A stretch of 60,162 nt of DNA from Caballeronia cordobensis (lineage in GTDB: Bacteria > Pseudomonadota > Gammaproteobacteria > Burkholderiales > Burkholderiaceae): positions 1 to 60,162 of the forward strand of contig NZ_FCNY02000031.1 of NCBI RefSeq assembly GCF_001544575.2, read 5' to 3'. Shown here piece by piece: positions 24,489-32,850 of this stretch. The translations under genes were made by a program, and so were the position numbers. Each line of letters opens with the position of its first letter. Within the stretch, counting starts at the first letter, position 1. Below the pieces are notes generated by a model that saw only the letters and a program-made list of their open reading frames with translations, made no database searches and was not told the origin of the DNA.

Positions 24489-26056
24489 ATCTGACGGCTA
24501 TCTCGATGTTTCTCGCTTTCGTCTTCGCCACGCTCGCGATCACCTGGTGGTCGGCTTCGAAGACGCGTTCCATGAAGGACTTCTATAACGCGGGCGGATC
24601 GATCACCGGCTTTCAAAACGGTCTTGCGCTGGCTGGCGATTACATGTCGGCGGCGGCATTGCTCGGTCTCACGAGCATGATCTTCTTCAACGGCTATGAC
24701 GGGATGATCTATGCCGTGAGCTTTTTCGTCGCGTGGCCGTTGCTGATGTTTCTGTTCGCCGAGCGCATCCGGAACCTCGGACAAGTCACGATTGCAGACA
24801 TTGCTTCCTTCCGCCTCGATCAGCAAAGAACGCGCGCGATGATGGCTTTGGGCTCGCTCACGGTCGTCTGTTTCTATCTCGTGGTGCAGATGGTCGGGGC
24901 AGGGCAGTTGATTCATCTTTTGTTCGGGCTGAGCTACAACCAGGCGATCGTCGTCGTCGGCGTGCTCATGGCCGTGTATGTCACCTTCGGCGGCATGGTT
25001 GCGACGACGTGGGTTCAGATCATCAAAGCCGTGCTGATGTTGTTCGGCGCAACCTTGCTGGCATTTCTGGCGCTCAGGCAATTCGGCTTCTCGCTTGATG
25101 CGATGTTCGAGCAGGCGATTCGAACGCACAAAAACGGAAGCGCGATCATGCTGCCGAGTAAACTCGTCGCCGATCCGTTTGCGATGCTTTCGTTATCGGT
25201 CGGACTCGTATTCGGCACGTCCGGCCTGCCTCATATCCTCATGCGCTTTTTCACGGTGCGCGATGCGAAGGCCGCGCGCAAGTCCGTCTTCGTTGCGACG
25301 GGCTTTATCGGCTATTTCTTTCTCGTGGTGGCGTTGCTCGGCGTGGCGGCAATCGCAATCGTCGGGCGCAATCCGCTCTTTTACGAGGGCGGCGTGATAG
25401 GCGGCAAGCTGATCGGCGGGTCGAACATGCCTGTCATGCATCTCGCGAAGGCGCTTGGCGGCGACCCGGCGCTCGGCTTTCTCTCCGCCGTTGCTTTCGC
25501 GACGATTCTGGCCGTCGTCGCGGGCCTCACGATGGCGGGCACATCCGCGATTTCGCACGATCTCTATGCGATGGCCTACAAGAAGAATTGCGCGACGCCA
25601 GAGAACGAGAAGCGCGTATCGCGCATTGCATCGATGGGCATAGCGGTGGTCGCCATCATGCTCGGCATGCTGTTCAAGGATCAGAACGTCGCGTTTCTCG
25701 TCGCGCTGACCTTCAGCATCGCTGCATCGGTGAACTTTCCGGTCCTGACGCTCGCGATCTACTGGAAAGGCCTGACCACGCGCGGCGCGCTTATCGGCGG
25801 CATGGCCGGGCTTGTCAGCGCTATTTCGCTCGTGGTCCTTTCGCCCGCCGTCTGGGTGAAGGTTCTGGGGCATGCGGCGCCGGTTTTTCCTTACGACTAT
25901 CCGGCGCTCATCTCCATGAGTATCGCGTTCTTCTTCATGTGGCTCGGCTCCGTGACCGATCGCCGCGCTCAGGCCAATGAAGAACGGCGCAGATTCAACG
26001 ATCAGTTCGTTCGTTCGCAGACCGGAATGGGCGCATCGGGCGCGGTGAGTCATTGA
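24485..26056 (+). CDS. actP: Sodium:solute symporter, ActP (acetate/short-chain acid) type
   Basis: SSS-family transporter of 523 residues with about 13 membrane helices. The start of helix 1 and the DFYNAGGSITGFQNGLALAGDYMSAA segment match ActP/YjcG, which takes up acetate, propionate or glycolate with Na+ or H+. Typical blocks VSFFVAWPLLMFLFAERIRNLG and FGTSGLPHILMRFFTVRDAKAAR are present. It is the second gene of an operon with DUF485, a cytochrome b561 and a nitronate monooxygenase. That company is unusual for an acetate permease and hints at a different carboxylate or nitro-compound as substrate. Confidence 0.88.
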   Translation: MNLTAISMFLAFVFATLAITWWSASKTRSMKDFYNAGGSITGFQNGLALAGDYMSAAALLGLTSMIFFNGYDGMIYAVSFFVAWPLLMFLFAERIRNLGQVTIADIASFRLDQQRTRAMMALGSLTVVCFYLVVQMVGAGQLIHLLFGLSYNQAIVVVGVLMAVYVTFGGMVATTWVQIIKAVLMLFGATLLAFLALRQFGFSLDAMFEQAIRTHKNGSAIMLPSKLVADPFAMLSLSVGLVFGTSGLPHILMRFFTVRDAKAARKSVFVATGFIGYFFLVVALLGVAAIAIVGRNPLFYEGGVIGGKLIGGSNMPVMHLAKALGGDPALGFLSAVAFATILAVVAGLTMAGTSAISHDLYAMAYKKNCATPENEKRVSRIASMGIAVVAIMLGMLFKDQNVAFLVALTFSIAASVNFPVLTLAIYWKGLTTRGALIGGMAGLVSAISLVVLSPAVWVKVLGHAAPVFPYDYPALISMSIAFFFMWLGSVTDRRAQANEERRRFNDQFVRSQTGMGASGAVSH

Positions 26057-26074
26057 TCCTCGAAGGGAGTCGTC

Positions 26075-26659
26075 ATGTCCAAAGCTCAGCCTCACCTCAT
26101 GCCGGGATCCGTGCGTTTCAAGACGAGAGACAACGGACTCGGGTTTTCGCCAATCACCATTGTGCTTCACTGGCTGATTGCGTTTCTCGTGCTATCGATC
26201 ATCGCGATGAAAATCGTCGCGCTCTTCGCAGCGTCGGACAACGCCGAGCGCTTCGTCAATCTGTGCGCAACATTGCTCTTTCCGCTCTCGATTTACCGGT
26301 TCTGGGCTCGCATCACGTCGTGGCATCCATTGCCGGTCGGCACGCCGAATCCGGTGGAAGTGATGGTAAGCCGCTCGGTCGCTGTTGCGCTGGCTCTGGC
26401 GATGGTGCTCCTGCCGATCGCCGCATGGCTTGCGAAATCGAGCGCGGGCGTACCGATCGAATTGCCGGGCGGCGTCATCGTGCCGGCGCTCATGCGTCCA
26501 CATTCCGGCGCTGCGCATGTATTCGGCGTGCTGTTCGACATCGGCGCTGGCGCGTTCTTGTGCGGACTTATCCTGCACATGTTCGGCGCCTTCAAAAATC
26601 ACTTCGTGTTGAAAAACGATTCGCTCAGGCGAATGCTTGGCAAGCATGTGGAGCTTTGA
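26075..26659 (+). CDS. Cytochrome b561-family membrane protein
   Basis: Membrane di-haem electron carrier of 194 residues with four hydrophobic helices. Haem-ligand candidates are H32 in ITIVLHWLIAFL, the histidines in RPHSGAAHVFGVLFD, and those in LILHMFGAFKNHFV. This pattern matches bacterial cytochrome b561 (YodB/CybB type), which oxidises quinol or superoxide. ATG 26075 follows AAGGGAG. It lies 18 bases after the symporter gene and 3 bases before the nitronate monooxygenase gene, clearly one transcript. Its redox partner in this setting is unknown. Confidence 0.82.
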   Translation: MSKAQPHLMPGSVRFKTRDNGLGFSPITIVLHWLIAFLVLSIIAMKIVALFAASDNAERFVNLCATLLFPLSIYRFWARITSWHPLPVGTPNPVEVMVSRSVAVALALAMVLLPIAAWLAKSSAGVPIELPGGVIVPALMRPHSGAAHVFGVLFDIGAGAFLCGLILHMFGAFKNHFVLKNDSLRRMLGKHVEL

Positions 26660-26662
26660 ACC

Positions 26663-27628
26663 ATGAATGCAATCAATAGAAATGGGCCAACCAACGCCGT
26701 CGCCAGGCTATGCGGCGTCCGCTATCCGATCTTCCTCGCGGGCATGGCGGCCATCTCGGGGCCTCGGCTGGTCGCGGCGGTCGCCAACGCGGGCGGGATG
26801 GGTACGATCGGCGGACTGCGGTTGCCGCCGCTCGCATTGCGACGCTGGATCGACGAAACGCGGGCGCTGACGGAGAAGCCTTTCGGCGTGAATCTGGTGC
26901 CGTCGTTCGGCGGGCCGGATGTATTCGAGGCGCAATTTCAGGTTGTCCTCGAAAGGAAGCCGAACATGCTTTCGCTTTTCTATGCGGAAGCTTATCCGGA
27001 TATGATCCGGCGCGCGAAAGACGCGGGCATGGTCGTGATGGTTCAGGTCGGTTCGGTGGAACTGGCGCGCCAGGCGATTGCCAACGGCGCCGATATCATC
27101 ACCGCGCAGGGCAGCGAAAGCGGCGGGCATTTGAATCGCGGCACGATCGGATTGCTGTCTTTGTTGCCGGGCATTCTTGCCGTCGCAAAAGAGCGGCCCG
27201 TCCTCGCCGCCGGCGGCATCACGAATAGAAGCGATGTCGAAACGGTAATGCGCATGGGGGCGTCCGGTGTGCTCGTGGGCACGGCGTTCGTCGCCTGCGA
27301 GGAATCCAACGCGCATGCGCTGTACAAGCAAAAGATCGTCGAAGCGACGGTCGACGATACCGAGTATCGCACCGGTTATTCGTTCGGCTGGAAATACGGC
27401 ACCCCGCATCGCGTCATGCCAAACCGGGACCGCTGGAATCTGCTGCGATTCATCGGCGGCGGTGCGCGCATCATCGACAAGCCGCGCATGGCGCAAAAGC
27501 TATCGCTCTATGCGGGACAAGGGGTGGGCAAGATCGATCGCGTCATGCCCGCAGCGGCGCGCGTGGCCGAACTCGCCGAAGGGCTGGCGTTCGACTGCGA
27601 GGAAGGATTGCAGTTTCGTTATGCGTGA
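26663..27628 (+). CDS. Nitronate monooxygenase (NPD/2-nitropropane dioxygenase family)
   Basis: FMN-dependent TIM-barrel enzyme of 321 residues that oxidises alkyl nitronates such as propionate 3-nitronate, or a related flavoprotein. Family motifs are clear: YPIFLAGMAAISGPRLVAAVANAGGMGTIG at the N-terminus, the catalytic-loop GSESGGH with H156, and LAAGGI plus GASGVLVGTAF for phosphate binding. ATG 26663 comes three bases after the cytochrome gene stop. It is the last gene of the four-gene operon, ended by a strong hairpin. True substrate uncertain. Confidence 0.85.
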   Translation: MNAINRNGPTNAVARLCGVRYPIFLAGMAAISGPRLVAAVANAGGMGTIGGLRLPPLALRRWIDETRALTEKPFGVNLVPSFGGPDVFEAQFQVVLERKPNMLSLFYAEAYPDMIRRAKDAGMVVMVQVGSVELARQAIANGADIITAQGSESGGHLNRGTIGLLSLLPGILAVAKERPVLAAGGITNRSDVETVMRMGASGVLVGTAFVACEESNAHALYKQKIVEATVDDTEYRTGYSFGWKYGTPHRVMPNRDRWNLLRFIGGGARIIDKPRMAQKLSLYAGQGVGKIDRVMPAAARVAELAEGLAFDCEEGLQFRYA

Positions 27629-27640
27629 TGATTCGAACGT

Positions 27641-27672
27641 GAATGCGCCTGCGATCTTATGCAGGCGCATTC
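27641..27672. terminator. Bidirectional hairpin terminator
   Basis: GAATGCGCCTGC at 27641-27652 pairs perfectly with GCAGGCGCATTC at 27661-27672 over an 8-base loop. The stop codon of the convergent LysR gene falls inside the loop. It separates the nitronate monooxygenase operon from the LysR gene. Confidence 0.7.
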
Positions 27673-28586
27673 GCGAGCGAAAGCTCGCTATCGGCATTCG
27701 GTTGGCCTGAACCATTGCCGAACTGCTCATGCGCCAGCGCGAGCAGCGCTGATAACGCGGGCGTCACGACCGCATCCTGATTGCGGATGAAAACCGTGGT
27801 CACGTTCGAAAAATCCGGCGGCAGTTCGTGGATTCGTACAGAGCGCCGGCTGCCGTGACGTTCGACGACCGCTTTCGGCAACAGCGTGATGCCCATTCCC
27901 GCCGCGACGCACGACATAATGCCGTCAAGCGTGCCTAGTTCGAGTATTTGTCCCGGAATGAGTCTCGACTGATAAAACCAGTTCTCGAGCGTCGAACGAT
28001 AGAAGCAGCCGGTTCTGAACACGAGCACCGTTTGCTTCGAGATCTGCGCCATTAATTGTTCAAGCGACCGGAATTGCATGCTGCTGAGCAATGCAAGCTC
28101 TTCGCGAAACACTTCTTCTTGATGAAGCGCGGCATTCTGATGAAATCCGCCGACGAATGCGGCATCGAGCCGATGGGTTTCCACAGCCTTGATGAGTTCG
28201 CTCGTCGTGCCGGTAATGAGCGAAAGCTGCACTTGCGGATACTTCTTGTGATAACCGGCAAGCACTTTCGGCAAGCGGATCGCCGCGGTGGTTTCCATCG
28301 ATCCGAGACGCAGCGGTCCTTTCGGCGTGGTCACATCGAGCATGGCGCTGCGGCTCTCGTCCATCAATTGCAGCACGCGCCGTGCATATCCGATAAAGGT
28401 ATGTCCCGCGGAGGTGAGCACCACGCCACCTTTGGACCGCACGAACAATTGCTGACCGAGCTCGCTTTCCAGCTCCTTCACGCGCATCGTGACATTCGAC
28501 TGAACGTTATGCACTCTCTCCGCCGCGGCGGTGAAGCTGCCGGTTTCCGCCACGGCGCAAAAAATCTTCAGGTGTCGAAGTTCCAT
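27657..28586 (-). CDS. LysR-family transcriptional regulator
   Basis: LysR regulator of 309 residues: helix-turn-helix at 2-60 (FCAVAETGSFTAAAERVHNVQSNVTMRVKELE) and a periplasmic-binding-like effector domain from 90. The N-Q-S-N-V-T variant of the recognition helix is typical of the CynR/PerR-like group. It lies downstream of the hydroxyisourate hydrolase gene on the same strand (86-base gap) and converges with the symporter operon. The space upstream has ATCAT/ATGAT arms at 28601-28615 and TGATTGATGAT at 28637-28647, a string also found before the symporter operon, so that operon is a candidate target. Confidence 0.87.
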   Translation of the reverse strand: MELRHLKIFCAVAETGSFTAAAERVHNVQSNVTMRVKELESELGQQLFVRSKGGVVLTSAGHTFIGYARRVLQLMDESRSAMLDVTTPKGPLRLGSMETTAAIRLPKVLAGYHKKYPQVQLSLITGTTSELIKAVETHRLDAAFVGGFHQNAALHQEEVFREELALLSSMQFRSLEQLMAQISKQTVLVFRTGCFYRSTLENWFYQSRLIPGQILELGTLDGIMSCVAAGMGITLLPKAVVERHGSRRSVRIHELPPDFSNVTTVFIRNQDAVVTPALSALLALAHEQFGNGSGQPNADSELSLANAPA

Positions 28587-28672
28587 CGATATGCCCCTTA
28601 ATCATCGAGAATGATGAAGCAGTCGCGCTTCCATTCTGATTGATGATGCGAGGCATGTAAAGCAAACCCGGC

Positions 28673-29011
28673 TCAACTGCCGCGATACGTTCCGAAGCTC
28701 CAGGGCGAACAGAGCAAGGGCACGTGATAGTGCTGAGCGGCATCGCCGAGTGTGAAACGCACCGGAACGACATCGGCGAAAACATCAGGCGTCTTGAAGT
28801 AATCCGCGACCCAGAAGCGCAATTCGAAATCGCCGGCGCGGGCCTGCGCTGCGGGCAGGATCGGCGAGTCCGTGCGGCCGTCGCGATTGGTGCGTGTGCG
28901 GGCGATGAGCGTCGGCGGTTGAGTGCCGACATCGAACAATTCGATCTGCATGCCCGCAGCGGGCTTGCCGAGCGCGACGTCGAGTACATGCGTGGTGATG
29001 CCTGCGGCCAT
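28673..29011 (-). CDS. uraH: 5-hydroxyisourate hydrolase
   Basis: Transthyretin-related enzyme of urate degradation that hydrolyses 5-hydroxyisourate to OHCU. The 112-residue protein contains all signature residues: H8 in ITTHVLD, R43/R46 in TNRDGR, the HYHVPLL histidines at 94-96, and the C-terminal YRGS tetrapeptide (109-112). ATG 29011 follows AGGAGA. It is cytosolic, with no signal. It is last of a three-gene leftward operon after the MFS transporter and the Tat-exported paralogue. UraD, the next enzyme in the pathway, is encoded 3.3 kb to the right. Confidence 0.93.
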   Translation of the reverse strand: MAAGITTHVLDVALGKPAAGMQIELFDVGTQPPTLIARTRTNRDGRTDSPILPAAQARAGDFELRFWVADYFKTPDVFADVVPVRFTLGDAAQHYHVPLLCSPWSFGTYRGS

Positions 29012-29049
29012 GATGTGTCTCCTGATCTCGTTTGCCGTTCGATTTCTGC

Positions 29050-29574
29050 TCAACTGCCGCGGTAATAGTTATAACTCCACGGTCCGAACAACACGGGCAA
29101 GTGAATGCGTTGATTGACGTCGGTAATGCGAAAGCGCAGCGGTATCTTCGAAAGGAACAGCGGCTGCGGCAGATTCGCCTTGCGCGCGGCGAAGTAGTCG
29201 TCCGCGTGAAGCAGCAATTCATACGTGCCCGCGCGATACGTGTCGCCGATCAGAAGAGGCGGCTCGCTGCGGCCGCTCGCGGCAAGCGTGATGGTCTGCA
29301 GTAGCTTCGAACGGCCATCCTCTATCGCGAACAGATCCACGCGCATGCCGGCTCCGGGCGTGCCGTGCCAGGTGTCGAGCGCGTGCATCGTGAGGCGCGG
29401 GCTCAGACCGTCCTGTTGCGTCGGCCCGGTCGTCTGATTGGGCGCCACCGGCGACTGAGGATCGGCGGCGAGCGCGGCATTGGCCATGAGCATGCTGCCG
29501 CCCAGTGCCACCGAACGCAGCGCGAAACGACGGCGGCTCGCATCGAATGCGGGGGAAAGGTCTTTGTCGCGCAT
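29050..29574 (-). CDS. Tat-exported transthyretin-like (hydroxyisourate hydrolase) protein
   Basis: Periplasmic paralogue of the neighbouring hydrolase, 174 residues. A twin-arginine signal is present at 13-37 (SRRRFALRSVALGGSMLMANAALA). The transthyretin fold follows with H64 (LTMHALDTW), R102 (ASGRSEP), H158 (QRIHLPVLFGP) and C-terminal YRGS (171-174), so the active-site set appears intact. The ATG at 29574 lies one base after the MFS stop codon. It may hydrolyse hydroxyisourate outside the cytoplasm or act on another ureide. Confidence 0.85.
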   Translation of the reverse strand: MRDKDLSPAFDASRRRFALRSVALGGSMLMANAALAADPQSPVAPNQTTGPTQQDGLSPRLTMHALDTWHGTPGAGMRVDLFAIEDGRSKLLQTITLAASGRSEPPLLIGDTYRAGTYELLLHADDYFAARKANLPQPLFLSKIPLRFRITDVNQRIHLPVLFGPWSYNYYRGS

Positions 29575-29575
29575 G

Positions 29576-30916
29576 TCAGGCCCCTTGTTTGTTGCCGAGC
29601 TTGCGAATGCCGATGAGCACGAGCACCGCGGCGATCACTTCGATCACGGCGACGATATACAGGCCGGTCGTGACCTTGCCCGTCGCATTCTTGATGAGCC
29701 CCATCGCGTACGGCGCACCGAAGCCCGCGAGATTGGAGACCGAGTTGATCAGCGCCACGCCGACCGCCGCCGCGCTGCCGGCGAGATAGCGGTTAGGCAA
29801 CTGCCAGAACACGGGGATCGCACTCATGGTGCCGACGAGCGACACCGTCATCGCCAGCAACGCCACCACCGGAGACAGCTTGTCGAAGCCCATCAGGATC
29901 GCGAGCACGGCCATTGCCACGCCGCCCACGATCGCCGCGCCGCTGAAATGCCAGCGCACTTCGTTGCTGCGGTCGGAATGCGCGCCGTTGAGGATCATGC
30001 CGGCCGCGCCGCACAGATACGCTACCGCCGCGATCCAGCCGACAGCCATCGGCGTGCTGATGCCCACGTCCTTGATGACGGTCGGAATCCAGAAGGTCAG
30101 CGTGGAATTCGCACACAGCAGGCAGAAGAAGATCGCGATGAGAAGCCACACCTTGCGGTTCGTGAAGAGCGAGCGCCAGTCGTGGCCGCGTTCGCCCATC
30201 GCCGCGTTATCGCGTTGCAGTGCGTCGAGCACGACACGCTTTTCATCGTCGGACAGCCAGCGCGCCTGCTCGGGCTTGTCGGTCATGTAGAACCACGCGA
30301 AGATGCCGGCCAGCACCGACGGAATGCCTTCGAGAATGAAGAGCCATTGCCAGCCGTGCATGCCCTGCACGCCACCCATCGACGTCATGATCCAGCCGGC
30401 GAGCGGGCCGCCGAGCACGCCCGCAATCGCGGATGCCGACATGAACGTGCCGAACGCGCGGGCGCGCCGTTGCGACGGATACCAGTACGTGAGATAGAGA
30501 ATCACGCCGGGATAGAAACCGGCTTCAAATGCGCCGAGCAGAAAGCGCAGTAGATAGAACTGCGTGGGCGTCGTGACATGCGTTTGCAGCATGCAGATGA
30601 CGCCCCAGCAAATCGTGATGCGCATGATCGTCTTTTTCGCGCCGATCTTCTGCAGCAGCATGTTCGACGGCACTTCGAAGAGGAAGTAGCCGATGAAGAA
30701 AATACCCGCGCCGAGGCCGTACACCGCTTCGCTGAAATGCAGCGAGTCCAGCATCTGCAATTTGGCGAAGCCGATGTTCACGCGGTCCAGCCACGCGAGC
30801 ACCCACAACACGCCGAGAAACGGCAGCAAGCGCCATGAGACTTTGCGATACACGCTCGCTTCGGCACTTTCGGCCTCGCTCGCGAATACCGGCATCTCCT
30901 GTTTGATGAGCGACAT
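29576..30916 (-). CDS. MFS transporter, anion:cation symporter family
   Basis: Twelve-helix major-facilitator protein of 446 residues. The ACS-family signature appears as VLWVLAWLDRVNIGFAKLQML in helix 1 and GAFEAGFYPGVILYLTYWYPSQRRARAFGTF around helix 4. This family imports organic anions such as tartrate, phthalate, hydroxyphenylacetate or ureides. ATG 30916 follows GGAG; an upstream in-frame extension is unlikely. It is first in the leftward operon with the two hydroxyisourate hydrolase-type genes, so a urate-pathway intermediate is a reasonable substrate. A LysR gene is divergent from it. Confidence 0.9.
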   Translation of the reverse strand: MSLIKQEMPVFASEAESAEASVYRKVSWRLLPFLGVLWVLAWLDRVNIGFAKLQMLDSLHFSEAVYGLGAGIFFIGYFLFEVPSNMLLQKIGAKKTIMRITICWGVICMLQTHVTTPTQFYLLRFLLGAFEAGFYPGVILYLTYWYPSQRRARAFGTFMSASAIAGVLGGPLAGWIMTSMGGVQGMHGWQWLFILEGIPSVLAGIFAWFYMTDKPEQARWLSDDEKRVVLDALQRDNAAMGERGHDWRSLFTNRKVWLLIAIFFCLLCANSTLTFWIPTVIKDVGISTPMAVGWIAAVAYLCGAAGMILNGAHSDRSNEVRWHFSGAAIVGGVAMAVLAILMGFDKLSPVVALLAMTVSLVGTMSAIPVFWQLPNRYLAGSAAAVGVALINSVSNLAGFGAPYAMGLIKNATGKVTTGLYIVAVIEVIAAVLVLIGIRKLGNKQGA

Positions 30917-31031
30917 GGTGTCTCCTTTCCTGTCGGTTTGCGTCGCGCGGTGACGGCCGTGCGTCCGGTTGGAAGCAAGTATAGAAACGGCCATGAATAG
31001 GGGAACGGCGGGCGGGCCAATAAGCCCCATA

Positions 31032-31051
31032 GCAACACCTGTATGGGTTGC
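31032..31051. promoter_or_regulatory. Candidate LysR operator in the ureide divergent region
   Basis: GCAAC at 31032-31036 and GTTGC at 31047-31051 form an interrupted dyad within the 288-base gap between the MFS gene and the LysR gene (30917-31204). Arms are short, so this is only a candidate. Nothing else distinctive was found in the gap. Confidence 0.35.
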
Positions 31052-31204
31052 GAAGCCTTATACGGTGGGGCTGTGCGCGATTTTCCATGCCGCTTTCCGT
31101 GACCTATGGATTACCCTAGAGCGGCCCCGTCGAAGCGGTTATGGCGATTGCGGCTGTCAAAATAGCGGCGCGGCGACGCGAACTTATCAGACACGGAACT
31201 CACC

Positions 31205-32152
31205 ATGAATCGCACCGACGATCCATTCGATACCTATCTGCTGCGCGTGCTATGCACGCTGATCGGCGAGCGCAGCGTGTCGCGCACGGCGATTCGTATG
31301 AACCAGTCGCAACCGGCGATCAGTTCGGCGCTGAAGCGGCTGCGCGCGATCTTCAACGATCCGCTGCTCACGCGCGAAAAAAACGCGATGGTGCCGACGG
31401 AACGCGCGATTCAGCTCGCGCAGAGCGCGCAGGCCGCCTTGAGCGCGCTCGATAACCTGCTCGTATCGGACGATCATTTCGATCCGGCCACGACCGAACA
31501 AACCTTCACCGTAGGCATGCCCGACTATCTGGCGCCGCCATTTTTCGCGCATGTCGTGCGCGAATTCAGGCGTGCTGCGCCGCACGCGCGCATCGTCGCC
31601 GTGCCGCTCTCGGCATCGTTCAACTATGAACAGGGGCTATCGGAAGGCTCGCCGGATATCGTCATCGGCAACTGGCCCAATCCGCCGGAGCATTTGCATT
31701 TGTCGGTCCTGCTGGAAGACGAGGTCGTATGCGTCGTCGCGCGCGACAGCGTGTATGCGCAGTCCGGCAAGTTCGATGCGGAGGATTATCTGAGCGCGTC
31801 GCATATCGTGCCGGCGCCGTATTCGCGCGATCAGCGAGGCGTGGTCGATACGGGGCTCAGCACCATGCGCGTGCATCGCGACAATCGCGTGAGCTGCCCG
31901 TATTTCAACCTCGCGCCGAGCCTGATTCCGGGCACCGATCTGATTCTCACGACGGGCCGGCATTTCGCCAACTATCACGCGCAGCATCTGCCGCTCGCGG
32001 TGCTCGAACCGCCGATCGAATTTCCGTTCATGCGCTTTTATCAGCTATGGCATCCGTCGCGGCATCGATCGGCCTCGCACGTGTGGCTGCGCGGCATGCT
32101 GACGGCGGCTGCGCAGGAATTGCGCGCGCTGCGCGATATGAATCGCACGTAG
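31205..32152 (+). CDS. LysR-family transcriptional regulator
   Basis: LysR regulator of 315 residues in the NahR/NodD-like branch: the helix-turn-helix region is YLLRVLCTLIGERSVSRTAIRMNQSQPAISSALKRLR (about 11-48), and the effector domain contains the FTVGMPDYLAPPFF start typical of that branch. It is divergent from the MFS/hydroxyisourate hydrolase operon and upstream of uraD, and so most likely controls this ureide module. ATG 31205 is the sensible start. Confidence 0.88.
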   Translation: MNRTDDPFDTYLLRVLCTLIGERSVSRTAIRMNQSQPAISSALKRLRAIFNDPLLTREKNAMVPTERAIQLAQSAQAALSALDNLLVSDDHFDPATTEQTFTVGMPDYLAPPFFAHVVREFRRAAPHARIVAVPLSASFNYEQGLSEGSPDIVIGNWPNPPEHLHLSVLLEDEVVCVVARDSVYAQSGKFDAEDYLSASHIVPAPYSRDQRGVVDTGLSTMRVHRDNRVSCPYFNLAPSLIPGTDLILTTGRHFANYHAQHLPLAVLEPPIEFPFMRFYQLWHPSRHRSASHVWLRGMLTAAAQELRALRDMNRT

Positions 32153-32280
32153 CGCTATCGCGTTCTGTTATGCGGTCAATAGGATCGGATGCCTCGCCGC
32201 GCGCTCGCGCGCTTCCTATACTCGGCACGAATCGCCATCGACGCCATGCGAATTCGGCGTGCCTTATAGGAGAGGAGTTC

Positions 32281-32805
32281 ATGTCACAGTCGATCAATTT
32301 CGAGCCGGTCAACGCGCTGGATCGCACGGCTTTCGTCGGCGCGTTCGCAAGCGTATTCGAGCATTTTCCGCAGGCAGCGGAAGGCGCATGGAGCGCGCGT
32401 CCTTTCGCATCCGAAGCTGCGCTGCACGACGCGATGATGGACGTCATCCGGAAGCTCGACGCCAATGCACAGCGGGCTTTTCTCAATCAGCATCCGCTCT
32501 TGTCCGGAGCGAACATTCGTTCGGGAACGATGACGGCGGATTCCGATGCCGAACAGAAGAGCGCCGGCCTGGACACGATGCCTGTGGATCAGGAAGCTGC
32601 GCTCGATCGCCTCAATGGAAGCTATCTTGCGCGCCACGGCTTTCCGTTCATCATCTGTGTGCGCAATTACACGCGTGAAGGCATTTTCAGCGCGCTGGAG
32701 CGCCGTATCGGACGCAGCACGCAGCAAGAGCTGGACGAGGCGCTGGCGCAGATCGCGGCGATCACGCGCGCACGGCTGAATGCGCGGCTTTCCGCATTGA
32801 ACTGA
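32281..32805 (+). CDS. uraD: OHCU decarboxylase
   Basis: Converts 2-oxo-4-hydroxy-4-carboxy-5-ureidoimidazoline to S-allantoin, the step after hydroxyisourate hydrolase. The 174-residue protein has the catalytic H71 in NQHPLL, E91 in SDAEQKSAGL, the FASVFEHFPQAAEGAW block and the FPFIICVRNYTREGI core, all diagnostic of UraD. ATG 32281 follows GGAGGAG-like sequence. It is 128 bases downstream of the LysR gene on the same strand. No urate oxidase gene is present in the window. Confidence 0.94.
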   Translation: MSQSINFEPVNALDRTAFVGAFASVFEHFPQAAEGAWSARPFASEAALHDAMMDVIRKLDANAQRAFLNQHPLLSGANIRSGTMTADSDAEQKSAGLDTMPVDQEAALDRLNGSYLARHGFPFIICVRNYTREGIFSALERRIGRSTQQELDEALAQIAAITRARLNARLSALN

Positions 32806-32820
32806 GGCGCGATTTCGCGG

Positions 32821-32839
32821 GCCCGATCCCCATTCGGGC
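32821..32839. terminator. Short hairpin between uraD and the SnoaL-like gene
   Basis: GCCCGA at 32821-32826 pairs with TCGGGC at 32834-32839 over 7 bases, placed between convergent stop codons. U-tracts are absent, so confidence is limited. Confidence 0.4.
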
Positions 32840-32850
32840 TCGCAATATCA

